Shown here piece after piece: positions 6,848 through 13,422 of a stretch of DNA of 16,360 nucleotides. The first letter of the stretch is position 1; each line of letters starts with the position of its first letter. The notes under the pieces were generated by a model. The model made no database searches. It was not told the origin of the DNA and saw nothing but the letters and a program-made list of their open reading frames with translations. The position numbers and the translations under genes are program-made. The stretch is from Phil1 sp964612925 (lineage in GTDB: Bacteria > Bacillota > Clostridia > Christensenellales > CAG-138), in NCBI GenBank assembly GCA_964612925.1, contig CAZTFU010000035.1:1-16360 (forward strand), written 5' to 3'.

Positions 6848-8233
6848 ATGGTTCAATTATCCGTGCCGTTTGAATTAAGGCGGCTTGCAGAAATTTTTAA
6901 TGAAAATGGGGCGCGCCTTTATGCCGTGGGCGGCATGGTAAGGAACGCGCTGTGTGGCCTTGCCGTAAACGATATTGACATATGCTCCGCACTGCCCATA
7001 GAAAACGTTGAAATAATGCTTTGTGAGCGCGGTATACCCTGCCGCAAAAAGGGCGCATCTTTCGGCACACTTGATATAGTATTCGATAATGTAAAGTTTG
7101 AATACGCAGCCTTCCGCACGGAAAGCTACTCTACGGCGGGTCATTGCCCGAGTAATGTACGCTTTGGCGCAACCCTTGAGCAGGATGCTTTCAGGCGTGA
7201 TTTTACCATAAACTCAATATATCTTGACCCGATAACGCTTGAACTTATCGACCCAACGGGCGGAATTAAGGATATTTCCCTTAAAACCGTGCGTGCCACA
7301 AGCACCGACCCCGCACTTATAATGAAGGATGACGGCGTTCGCATACTTCGCCTTGCGCGTTTTTGCGGTCAGCTTGGCTTTACGGCCGACCCCGCAACCG
7401 TTGATGCCGCATATTCAAGCCGTGCGGGGCTTGACTTTATTGCCGCGGAAAGGATATATGCAGAACTTTGCTCGATTCTTTTAAGCGACATAAAGTATTC
7501 CTCGGGTCGGGATAGTCTTTTGTATGCACTTCACACGCTTGACAAAACGGGAGCATTGGAGCAAATTTTCCCCGAACTCAAGCTGTGTGACGGCGTAGTT
7601 CAGCGCAGGGATTATCATAAATATGACGTTATGGAGCACTGCCTTCGCGCATGCGTTGCGATAGAGCCTCAGCTTGAATTAAGATGGACAATGTTGTTGC
7701 ACGACACGGGCAAAGCGAGTGCATTTTATGACCACGGCTCAATGCACGGGCACGAAATGTATTCAGCAAGAATTGCCGATAATGTACTTACCCGCCTTAA
7801 AGCACCCAACGCATTGAGGGAAGAAGTTGTAAATCTTACCCGCTGGCACATGTTCGACCTGAAAGGGCAAACTCGTATACGCAAGGTAAAGAAGATGTTC
7901 GTATATCTCGGCCGTGACGGCGCACAAAAGCTTATATCAATAAGAAATGCGGACGTTCACGGCAGCGGCATAGTGCTTGGCAGGGTAGATACCGCGGAGC
8001 GTTGGCGGCTCACACTCGATAACATGGTGAAAATCGGTGCGCCGTTCACGGAAAGTGAACTCAACTGCACCGGCGGCGATATTTGCCGCTGGCTTGATAT
8101 ACCGCCCTCCCCGCGCGTAGGCGAGGTAAAGCGCAAATTGCTTATGCACTGTGCCTGCAAAAGTGAGGATAATACACCTAAAGAGCTTGAACGCATAACA
8201 AAAAAGATAGGAAAGGGCAATAAACAACCATGA
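6848..8233 (+). CDS. cca: CCA-adding tRNA nucleotidyltransferase with HD domain
   Basis: A 461-residue class II nucleotidyltransferase that builds or repairs the 3' CCA end of tRNAs. The head domain has VGGMVRNALCG (27-37) and the metal-binding NDIDICSA (41-48), then RRDFTINSI (116-124), which begins the neck, and DDGVRILRLARF (161-172). An HD domain follows, with YHKYDVMEHCL (256-266) and LLHDTGK (283-289). A poly(A) polymerase is a possible alternative, since the families look alike, but a single HD-containing copy in Firmicutes is usually cca. I chose ATG 6848 because AAGGGGAA precedes it closely and the conserved protein begins there; upstream in-frame codons overlap the promoter. It overlaps mnmE by ATGA. 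Confidence 0.9.
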   Translation: MVQLSVPFELRRLAEIFNENGARLYAVGGMVRNALCGLAVNDIDICSALPIENVEIMLCERGIPCRKKGASFGTLDIVFDNVKFEYAAFRTESYSTAGHCPSNVRFGATLEQDAFRRDFTINSIYLDPITLELIDPTGGIKDISLKTVRATSTDPALIMKDDGVRILRLARFCGQLGFTADPATVDAAYSSRAGLDFIAAERIYAELCSILLSDIKYSSGRDSLLYALHTLDKTGALEQIFPELKLCDGVVQRRDYHKYDVMEHCLRACVAIEPQLELRWTMLLHDTGKASAFYDHGSMHGHEMYSARIADNVLTRLKAPNALREEVVNLTRWHMFDLKGQTRIRKVKKMFVYLGRDGAQKLISIRNADVHGSGIVLGRVDTAERWRLTLDNMVKIGAPFTESELNCTGGDICRWLDIPPSPRVGEVKRKLLMHCACKSEDNTPKELERITKKIGKGNKQP

Positions 8234-9570
8234 AGCAGGATACGATATTTGCGCTGTCCTCCCCCGTTGGCGGGGCGATAGCAATAATAAGAATAACGGG
8301 AGACGATGCGCTCTTTTCGCTTAATGCCGTATTCAAGAGCGTATCAAATAAGCCCTTTGTAAGCCGCCTTATGACATACGGCCATGTATATGATAATGAA
8401 AGCGGAGAAAATATAGATTCCGCAATGGCGTGCTATTTCGCCGCACCAAACACATATACGGGCGAGGATATGGCGGAAATATACATACACGGCAGCCGCA
8501 TAATAGCAAAAAGAACGCTTGACATTCTTTCGCGCACGCTTCGCCCCGCAGAGGGCGGCGAATTCACCCGCCGCGCATTCATGAACGGCAAAATGGACTT
8601 AAGCCAAGCCGAAGCCGTGATGGACGTTATATCAAGCACCACCGAGCGCAGTGCCCGCATTGCGGAAGAACAGCTTGAGGGCAGTATAGGCGGCTTGATA
8701 TACAAGACGGAAAACGAGCTTTTGGACATTTTAAGCGGAGTTGAGGCCGCGCTTGACTATCCCGATGAGCTTGAGGAGGATACGCTTTCCTCCCTTGAAG
8801 AAAAAACAGCGCCCATAAAGGAAAAGCTGTCCGCCCTGATACGCGGCGGCGAGGCCGCACGAATCTTCCGCGAGGGTGCATCCGTTGCTATACTCGGTGC
8901 GCCCAACGCGGGCAAATCAAGCCTTTTCAATTACATAATGGGCACGGAGCGCGCCATAGTCACCTCCATCCCCGGCACCACACGGGACACGCTTGAAGAA
9001 TCCGTGAACATACTCGGCGCACCCATCCGCATAACCGACACCGCCGGCATACGCGACGGCGCGGACGAGGCCGAGCGCATAGGCGTATCACGCGCAACGG
9101 AAGCGGCAAAGCGTGCCGACCTTGTGCTTATCGCAATTGACGGTTCCTCCCCCGTTTCCGCCGAATCTCGAAGTATAATTTCCGCCGCCGCATCAAACGA
9201 ATACAAAAAATTCATCGTTCTTATAACAAAGGCGGACAAGCCCTCCTTTACGATACCCGAAGAATTAGAAGAGTTTTCCCCCATCGCAATAAGCTCCGTA
9301 ACGGGCACGGGCTTTGATGCGCTGTATGAACGCATGGCCGCGCTTCTGCTTACAAAGGAGGCGGAAAGCGCACTTGTCACCAACTCCCGCCACATACACG
9401 CCCTTATCGAGGCGCGCAATGCCCTCTGTGCCATAGACCCATACATGGGCAGTGACCTTGCCGCCGCCAACATACGCTACGCCCTCTACGCACTCGGCCA
9501 AATCACCGGCCGCGAAGTCACCTCCGACGTGATAGACCGCATTTTCTCCCGCTTTTGCGTGGGAAAGTAG
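8230..9570 (+). CDS. mnmE: MnmE, tRNA-modifying GTPase
   Basis: A 446-residue GTPase that works with MnmG on the wobble uridine of certain tRNAs, using methylene-tetrahydrofolate. The N-terminal folate-binding domain starts DTIFALSSPVGGAIAIIRI; the helical domain includes RRAFMNGKMDLSQAEAV (114-130). The inserted G domain has GAPNAGKS (223-230), PGTTRD (248-253), DTAG (270-273) and TKAD (333-336), where NKxD is usual. The protein ends with FCVGK (442-446), the family's C-terminal cysteine motif, so it is complete. The ATG overlaps the cca stop (ATGA), so the two are coupled. mnmG and rsmG, the usual partners, do not follow, and the gene faces jag instead of being co-directional with it. Confidence 0.97.
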   Translation: MKQDTIFALSSPVGGAIAIIRITGDDALFSLNAVFKSVSNKPFVSRLMTYGHVYDNESGENIDSAMACYFAAPNTYTGEDMAEIYIHGSRIIAKRTLDILSRTLRPAEGGEFTRRAFMNGKMDLSQAEAVMDVISSTTERSARIAEEQLEGSIGGLIYKTENELLDILSGVEAALDYPDELEEDTLSSLEEKTAPIKEKLSALIRGGEAARIFREGASVAILGAPNAGKSSLFNYIMGTERAIVTSIPGTTRDTLEESVNILGAPIRITDTAGIRDGADEAERIGVSRATEAAKRADLVLIAIDGSSPVSAESRSIISAAASNEYKKFIVLITKADKPSFTIPEELEEFSPIAISSVTGTGFDALYERMAALLLTKEAESALVTNSRHIHALIEARNALCAIDPYMGSDLAAANIRYALYALGQITGREVTSDVIDRIFSRFCVGK

Positions 9571-9624
9571 GCATTTATGGAGAGCTCACGCCCTCCGTAC
9601 ACCGCCAAAGCATAATCATAACAA

Positions 9625-9648
9625 GCCTCCTTTACGCACAATGGAGGC
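9625..9648. repeat. Small hairpin related to the repeat family
   Basis: GCCTCC (9625-9630) pairs with GGAGGC (9643-9648), loop containing TTTACGCACAA. It looks like the right-hand tip of copy B (CCTCCCTTTGCACAAGGGAGGC near 9856), so it may be a remnant of the same family. It lies between mnmE and its terminator. Confidence 0.4.
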
Positions 9649-9662
9649 AAAGAAGATAAGAG

Positions 9663-9712
9663 ATAAGAGTGAAGAGAACTAATTCCGCTTTTCACTCTTA
9701 TTTTCTTTCTTC
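9663..9712 (+). terminator. Intrinsic terminator after mnmE
   Basis: ATAAGAGTGAA (9663-9673) pairs perfectly with TTCACTCTTAT (9691-9701), followed by TTTCTTTCTTC. It is 92 bases past the mnmE stop and directly before repeat copy B. Confidence 0.7.
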
Positions 9713-9719
9713 ACTTTTT

Positions 9720-9877
9720 CTTGGCTCTCCCTTGTGTAAAGGTGCCCTTTAGGGTGTGCCCTGTGCTGAGCTGTCTGCGGAGCAGACTGAGGGATTGTAA
9801 AAGTAGCGGCATACAGTCTCGGCAATCCCTCCGTCAAAATCAGAGATTTTGCCACCTCCCTTTGCACAAGGGAGGCA
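9720..9877 (+). repeat. Dispersed hairpin repeat, copy B
   Basis: A roughly 158-base element with inverted ends: CTCCCTTGTG (9727-9736) and CACAAGGGAG (9865-9874) match perfectly. Inside are a 6-bp hairpin GTCTGC-GGA-GCAGAC (9773-9787) and a 9-bp stem GAGGGATTG (9789-9797) with CAATCCCTC (9823-9831). The core AGGGTGTGCC...GCTGAGCTGTC is shared with copies C and D. There is no transposase and no convincing open frame; it could be a small non-autonomous element or a structured RNA. Confidence 0.75.
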
Positions 9878-9897
9878 TGATAAGTAAGCTGCTACTC

Positions 9898-10000
9898 CTT
9901 GGCTCTCCCTCTGGGGCGCCCGTAGGGTGTGCCTTGCGCTGAGCTGTCACCGAATGTGACTGAGAGGGCGTGTCTGCTCAAGCCGTGACCGAGAGGGCGC
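9898..10000 (+). repeat. Dispersed hairpin repeat, copy C
   Basis: Starts with the same CTTGGCTCTCCCT as copy B, 178 bases further on in the same orientation. It has GGGGCGCCCGTAGGGTGTGC, a hairpin GTCAC-CGAAT-GTGAC (9946-9960), and two GAC(T/C)GAGAGGG modules. Its core matches copy D at the right edge almost base for base and the end of copy A in reverse. With copy B it fills most of the 500-base gap between mnmE and jag; the rest holds only terminators. Confidence 0.75.
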
Positions 10001-10003
10001 GAA

Positions 10004-10043
10004 GATACAAAAACCCGACCGGCATTTCTCTCCGATCGGGTTT
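10004..10043 (-). terminator. Intrinsic terminator after jag
   Basis: Arms 10011-10022 and 10032-10043 (AAACCCGACCGG with CCGATCGGGTTT) pair fully on the minus strand, counting one G-U, and are followed there by TTTTTGTATC. It ends the rpmH-rnpA-yidD-yidC-jag transcript, 27 bases after jag. Confidence 0.8.
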
Positions 10044-10070
10044 ATTTTGCGCTTTGGTTACGCCTATTCT

Positions 10071-11081
10071 TTAGTTGTCCCTTTTCTTCGGGGCGATGAC
10101 CACGCGGCGGTTGGGCTCCTCACCCTCGCTGAAGGTCACGACATAGGGATTACCTTGCAGCGTTGCGTGCAGTACGCGGCGCTCGTAGGGGTTCATGGGC
10201 TCAAGCGTTCTTGCGCGGCCCGTGCTCCTCACTTGGGATGCTATCTTGCGTGCAAGGCGGGCAAGCGTTTCCTCACGCCTTTCGCGATAGCCTTCGGTGT
10301 CCACGGTCACGCGGGTGTAACCCTTTTCCTTGCGGTCACGGTTTATATGCAGACCCGTAAGGTACTGTATCGCGTCAAGCGTTTCTCCCCTGTGGCCTAT
10401 AAGTACGCCCTGTCCCGAGGAATCTATTCTGAGCCTTACGCCCTCTTCCTCGCTTACGTTTGCAAGCACGTTCGCTTCAACATCCATCATCTTCAGCAGC
10501 TGCCTTACAAACTCCGCCGCCTCATTGTTCTCGGCCGCCTCAAGTGTGTATTCTATATTGGGCTTTTCCTCGTCCCGCTCACGGCGATAAGACCTTTCGC
10601 GGTAGTTCTTATTCTGCCTCTTTTCCCTGTAAACGGGTCTGTCGTCATATTGAACCTCGCTTTGTGCGACATTTTCCTGCACGGGTGCGCTTGTCTCTTC
10701 CTCAATTACGACTTCAACCGCCTTTTCCTTCACGCGCTCGCTGCGCCTGTCCTCACGATAAGGCTTATCGTAGCCCTTATCATAGCTCTTTTCGCGGCGG
10801 GGCCTGTCCTCACGGCGATACTTGTCATCGCGGTCACGGCGGGGCTTTTCACGGCGGTTGGAGCGGCGTTCGGCCTCGTTCATGTAGTCGGGGATTATTA
10901 TCTGCTCCGGCTCCTTTTCGGTAAGCTTTACTATGGCGGGCTTTGCGCCTATGCCGAGTATACCCTTTGTTTCGTGCTGAACGATATCTATTTCAACTTC
11001 ATCAATAGATACCCCAAGCTCCCTCAAACCGTTAAATATGGCTTCATCTACTGTTTTTCCTGATGCTTCAAGTGTCCTCAT
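10071..11081 (-). CDS. jag: Jag/KhpB-like RNA-binding protein
   Basis: A 336-residue cytosolic RNA-binding protein, the usual partner gene of yidC (SpoIIIJ-associated). Residues 1-56 form the Jag-N domain (VDEAIFNGLRELGVSIDEVEIDIV, then KGILGIGAKPAIVKL). A long charged linker, about 61-175, is dense in R, K, E, D and Y. A KH domain follows at about 176-262 with GVLIGHRGETLDAIQYL (225-241), and an R3H domain at about 263-331 with NPYERRVLH (R301-x3-H305). Bacillus Jag is near 208 residues, so the linker is much longer here. The ATG overlaps the yidC stop by one base (TAATG) with AGGAGG nine bases upstream. Confidence 0.95.
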   Translation of the reverse strand: MRTLEASGKTVDEAIFNGLRELGVSIDEVEIDIVQHETKGILGIGAKPAIVKLTEKEPEQIIIPDYMNEAERRSNRREKPRRDRDDKYRREDRPRREKSYDKGYDKPYREDRRSERVKEKAVEVVIEEETSAPVQENVAQSEVQYDDRPVYREKRQNKNYRERSYRRERDEEKPNIEYTLEAAENNEAAEFVRQLLKMMDVEANVLANVSEEEGVRLRIDSSGQGVLIGHRGETLDAIQYLTGLHINRDRKEKGYTRVTVDTEGYRERREETLARLARKIASQVRSTGRARTLEPMNPYERRVLHATLQGNPYVVTFSEGEEPNRRVVIAPKKRDN

Positions 11082-12079
11082 TATTTTTTATCCTCCTGAA
11101 TTTGGGGCGTGCGCGGAAATTTCTTGTTAAGTACAAGGTTCACTATTATCATTATTATACTGGTGAGCGTCCAATAAATTGCGAATGCCGCATTGTAGCT
11201 CAAGCAGAATATAAAGCTCATTATCGGGAAAAGGTAGTTCATCCACTTTGTGGACTTTGCCGCCTCGTCATTTGCCGCGGAAGGATTGCTCTTCATCACA
11301 ATCATTGCGGATAAGAAGTTCGTGCCGCCCGCAAGTATGCTCATTATGAACCAGCCGTTGTTGTAGCCCGCATATATGTCAAGGAAGGGCTGAATAGCGG
11401 TGTTGTAGATTGCGATCGCCGCATCGGTGGAAAGAATCTGATAGCTTATCTCGCCCTGATATACTTTCGTTACTGCAAGGCCCATTTCAACCAGCTTTTC
11501 ACCAACGCCGGGTTCATTCAAATACAGTAAGTTTGAAAGGTTCACCGTTGAAAGGAAAGTTGCACCGTCCGCAAGTACGGGAGACAAGCCGTTATCGGGC
11601 TGCCAAATGTTGTTTATCCACAAAAACTTGAAGGATTTGAACAGCTCCTCTGCGTTCTCGTCAACAAGCAGTCTCAAATTCATCTCATATCCCCAATAAC
11701 GGAATGCCGCAATAAAGCAGAAGAAAAGCGGCATGGTTATAAGCATGGGCAAACAGCTTCCCCACATGCTTACTCCCCTTTCCTTCATAAGCTTGGTCTG
11801 CTCAGCTTGGAATTTTCTCGGGTCATTGGCATATTTTTTCTGCAAACGCTGTACTTCGGGCTGTATAGCCGCCATCTTTGCGGAAGACTTTCTCGTCTTT
11901 ATATCCGAGAATATGGTCAAACAGCGCAAAAGTATTGTACTTATGAGTATAGTAAGGAACACGTTGCCGTATCCGCTTTCGGATATGGCACAGGTAAGGC
12001 TGTATATCCAGCGCATTCCCTCAAGGAACCAGTTGGTCAAAAAGAAATCACCGGTCAATTCTATTTCCTCTCTTTCCAT
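11081..12079 (-). CDS. yidC: YidC/Oxa1 membrane-protein insertase
   Basis: A membrane insertase of up to 332 residues. The conserved groove arginine fits R52 in the helix GYGNVFLTILISTILLRCLTIF (36-57). The cytoplasmic hairpin is at about 68-103 (QPEVQRLQKKYANDPRKF), followed by GSCLPMLITMPLFFCF (107-122). About 110 mostly extracellular residues come before helices near 242-262 and 281-317 and a short basic tail. No lipoprotein cysteine leader is evident. The start is uncertain: the ATG at 12079 has no Shine-Dalgarno, while TTG at 12058 (codon 8) has AGAGAGG eight bases upstream. It is downstream of yidD by 50 bases and overlaps jag by one base. Confidence 0.95.
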   Translation of the reverse strand: MEREEIELTGDFFLTNWFLEGMRWIYSLTCAISESGYGNVFLTILISTILLRCLTIFSDIKTRKSSAKMAAIQPEVQRLQKKYANDPRKFQAEQTKLMKERGVSMWGSCLPMLITMPLFFCFIAAFRYWGYEMNLRLLVDENAEELFKSFKFLWINNIWQPDNGLSPVLADGATFLSTVNLSNLLYLNEPGVGEKLVEMGLAVTKVYQGEISYQILSTDAAIAIYNTAIQPFLDIYAGYNNGWFIMSILAGGTNFLSAMIVMKSNPSAANDEAAKSTKWMNYLFPIMSFIFCLSYNAAFAIYWTLTSIIMIIVNLVLNKKFPRTPQIQEDKK

Positions 12080-12129
12080 GAGTGCTCAACACTAAGCACC
12101 CGATGAGTGATGGTATTTTTGTTGTAATG

Positions 12130-12411
12130 TCAATCATTGCCTTCGCTTGTGTTTTCGTCGCCGTCTTGCCTATTCCGTCGACCCAAACGAAAACCGAACC
12201 GTTCGGGAACGGGATCATACCCGCCCCTTGAAAAAGGATTGCAGCGCAATATACGCCACAATGCAAGCAGGCCGCCTTTAAGCGCGCCAAAACGAGTTAT
12301 GGCCTGTTTTGCATAACTCGAGCACGAGGGGATATAGCGGCAGCAGGGAGGATGCAACGGAGATATCCATATTCTGTATCCTTCAATAAGCGTTAAGAGA
12401 AAACGCTTCAC
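12130..12411 (-). CDS. yidD: YidD membrane protein insertion efficiency factor
   Basis: A 93-residue protein thought to help YidC-dependent insertion. Family motifs are clear: an amphipathic N-terminus (LLTLIEGYRIWISPLHPPCCRYIPSCSSYA, 6-34), ITRFGALKGGLLALWRILRCNPFSRGGYDPVP (38-69), with cysteines C23, C24, C30 and C57. It starts with GTG, overlapping the rnpA stop as GTGA, so translation is coupled to rnpA. The last 20 or so residues are hydrophilic and variable, as is common. Confidence 0.95.
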   Translation of the reverse strand: MKRFLLTLIEGYRIWISPLHPPCCRYIPSCSSYAKQAITRFGALKGGLLALWRILRCNPFSRGGYDPVPERFGFRLGRRNRQDGDENTSEGND

Positions 12412-12764
12412 GCTTTAATTTCTTCTTTCTTCAACAAATCGCCCCGACGCAGAAGGCTGCGCGCCGCGGCACATATATCGGCAAATTCGGCATCCGCAAC
12501 GGGCGCACGCGCTATAACTATTATATTATAGCCCGCTTTTATATCGCTGAGCACAGTGTCAAACGCACTCCTCAGCCGCCTTTTTATGCGGTTGCGCATA
12601 ACGCTGTTACCAAGCCTTTTACTCACGGAAAAGCCGATGTGTACCTTATCGGGTGTTCTGCTTCGGGTAAAAATTATTACCATAAACTCGTTCGCTCGCG
12701 AAGCTCCCCTTCTGTATACACGCCTGAATTCCTTATTTCGCTTCAATGAATAGCAGCGTTTCAC
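12408..12764 (-). CDS. rnpA: Ribonuclease P protein component
   Basis: A 118-residue basic protein that helps the RNase P RNA cut the 5' leader from pre-tRNA. The start KRCYSLKRNKEFRRVYRRG (2-20), RIGFSVSKR-like VHIGFSVSKRLGNSVMRNRIKRRLR (41-65, the RNR motif) and the following alpha helix are typical, as is the length. It begins with GTG and has only a weak GGGAAAAG upstream, so it may depend on the structured 121-base space after rpmH. It overlaps yidD by four bases. Confidence 0.95.
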   Translation of the reverse strand: MKRCYSLKRNKEFRRVYRRGASRANEFMVIIFTRSRTPDKVHIGFSVSKRLGNSVMRNRIKRRLRSAFDTVLSDIKAGYNIIVIARAPVADAEFADICAAARSLLRRGDLLKKEEIKA

Positions 12765-12787
12765 CTAATTTTCTTTTCCCCTTTGTT

Positions 12788-12858
12788 GGGCCGCACCTTT
12801 TGATATACATATATATACCTTAAGGGCGGCCCTTTTGCGCATCAAATACAAAATGCGC
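12788..12858 (-). other. Structured rpmH-rnpA intercistronic region
   Basis: Two stems lie between rpmH and rnpA: GGGCCGC (12788-12794) with GCGGCCC (12826-12832), and GCGCAT (12837-12842) with ATGCGC (12853-12858). The loop of the first is an alternating TATA-rich stretch. Neither is followed by a long U-tract on the minus strand, so they look more like processing or partial-attenuation hairpins that let rpmH exceed rnpA than full terminators. Confidence 0.45.
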
Positions 12859-12885
12859 TTTTGTTACGCTATTTTTTGCCCCTTA

Positions 12886-13020
12886 TCAGGCGGAGAGGAC
12901 CTTGCGGCCCTTGTTGCGGCGACGGGCGAGCACGTTGCGGCCGTTACGGGTCTTCATACGCTGACGGAAACCGTGTACCTTCTTGCGCTGCCTTTTTTTG
13001 GGCTGGAATGTTCCAAGCAT
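12886..13020 (-). CDS. rpmH: 50S ribosomal protein L34
   Basis: A 44-residue, very basic ribosomal protein. The minus strand reads MLGTFQPKKRQRKKVHGFRQ, then RMKTRNGRNVLARRRNKGRK and VLSA before TGA, a close match to the L34 family in length and motif (QPKKR, HGFRxRM, GRxVLxxRRxKGRxxLSA). The ATG is preceded by AAAGAGGTG at a good distance. It is the first gene of the rpmH-rnpA-yidD-yidC-jag cluster and is divergent from dnaA, the classic arrangement next to a bacterial origin. Confidence 0.98.
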   Translation of the reverse strand: MLGTFQPKKRQRKKVHGFRQRMKTRNGRNVLARRRNKGRKVLSA

Positions 13021-13200
13021 CTCTTTGCACCTCTTTCTGTATGTGATATATCATACCGCACCTGCCCCATCCCACTCACGGACCGAATAGAACGGTGCCT
13101 TCGTTTAAGATAGATAAGCAATATCGGGCTGTTGCCGCCCGACGCGGCCGGTCCTGCCGAAATGGGCAGAGTACAGCAGTTAAGCAGTATAATTCAACTA
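13021..13200 (-). other. Long 5' leader of rpmH
   Basis: If the promoter at 13208-13237 is used, the rpmH leader is about 180 bases. It can fold TCGGGC (13124-13129) with GCCCGA (13137-13142) and CTGCC (13154-13158) with GGCAG (13165-13169). No known riboswitch or ribosomal-protein leader motif was recognised, and there is no gene. Confidence 0.4.
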
Positions 13201-13207
13201 ATATACG

Positions 13208-13237
13208 ATTATATAGGAAAAGCGGCGCTTCTGTCAA
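13208..13237 (-). promoter_or_regulatory. rpmH operon promoter
   Basis: On the minus strand a perfect TTGACA (13232-13237), an 18-base spacer and a perfect TATAAT (13208-13213). The strongest promoter in the window, as expected for a ribosomal-protein gene. Confidence 0.85.
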
Positions 13238-13268
13238 GAAAATCAAACCGTTTTTACTTTATTTTTAG

Positions 13269-13277
13269 TTGTCCACA
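13269..13277 (+). promoter_or_regulatory. DnaA box upstream of dnaA
   Basis: TTGTCCACA differs from TTATCCACA at one base, a common functional variant. It lies 60 bases before the dnaA promoter and 31 bases upstream of the rpmH -35, so it may serve dnaA autoregulation or a second origin sub-region. Confidence 0.7.
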
Positions 13278-13328
13278 ATATGTTGTTGTCATGTGCATAC
13301 CTCGCGCACAACGCCAAAGGAATCGCAC

Positions 13329-13357
13329 TTGTTTTCGTCGCGCCGTTTTGATATTAT
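13329..13357 (+). promoter_or_regulatory. Candidate dnaA promoter
   Basis: TTGTTT (13329-13334), 17 bases, TATTAT (13352-13357). The same -35 hexamer and spacing occur at parA. The start would be near 13364, leaving a leader of about 59 bases. Confidence 0.55.
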
Positions 13358-13381
13358 TATCTATGCAGATATCATTTTTTG

Positions 13382-13401
13382 ACCCCGTTAGCGGGGTTTT
13401 T
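13382..13401 (+). terminator. Terminator-like hairpin in the dnaA leader
   Basis: ACCCCG (13382-13387) pairs with CGGGGT (13392-13397) around TTAG, and five T (13397-13401) follow. It sits between the candidate dnaA promoter and the GGGAGG ribosome site. It could be an attenuator of dnaA or a block to upstream readthrough. The stem is short, so strength is uncertain. Confidence 0.5.
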
Positions 13402-13422
13402 ATCGCGGGAGGTTGTTTTTTT

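Noticed and set aside
10047..11063. A 338-codon open frame on the plus strand across jag
   Set aside because: It is the mirror of jag, kept open by its charged codons; jag has clear KH and R3H domains, coupling to yidC and a ribosome site, while the mirror has none.
12835..13113. Plus-strand frames over the rpmH region
   Set aside because: They mirror L34, whose 44 residues match the family fully on the minus strand.
13132..13422. An N-terminal extension of DnaA by 97 codons
   Set aside because: It crosses the promoter, the DnaA box and the leader hairpin, has no family similarity, and ATG 13423 has GGGAGG and the normal DnaA N-terminus.
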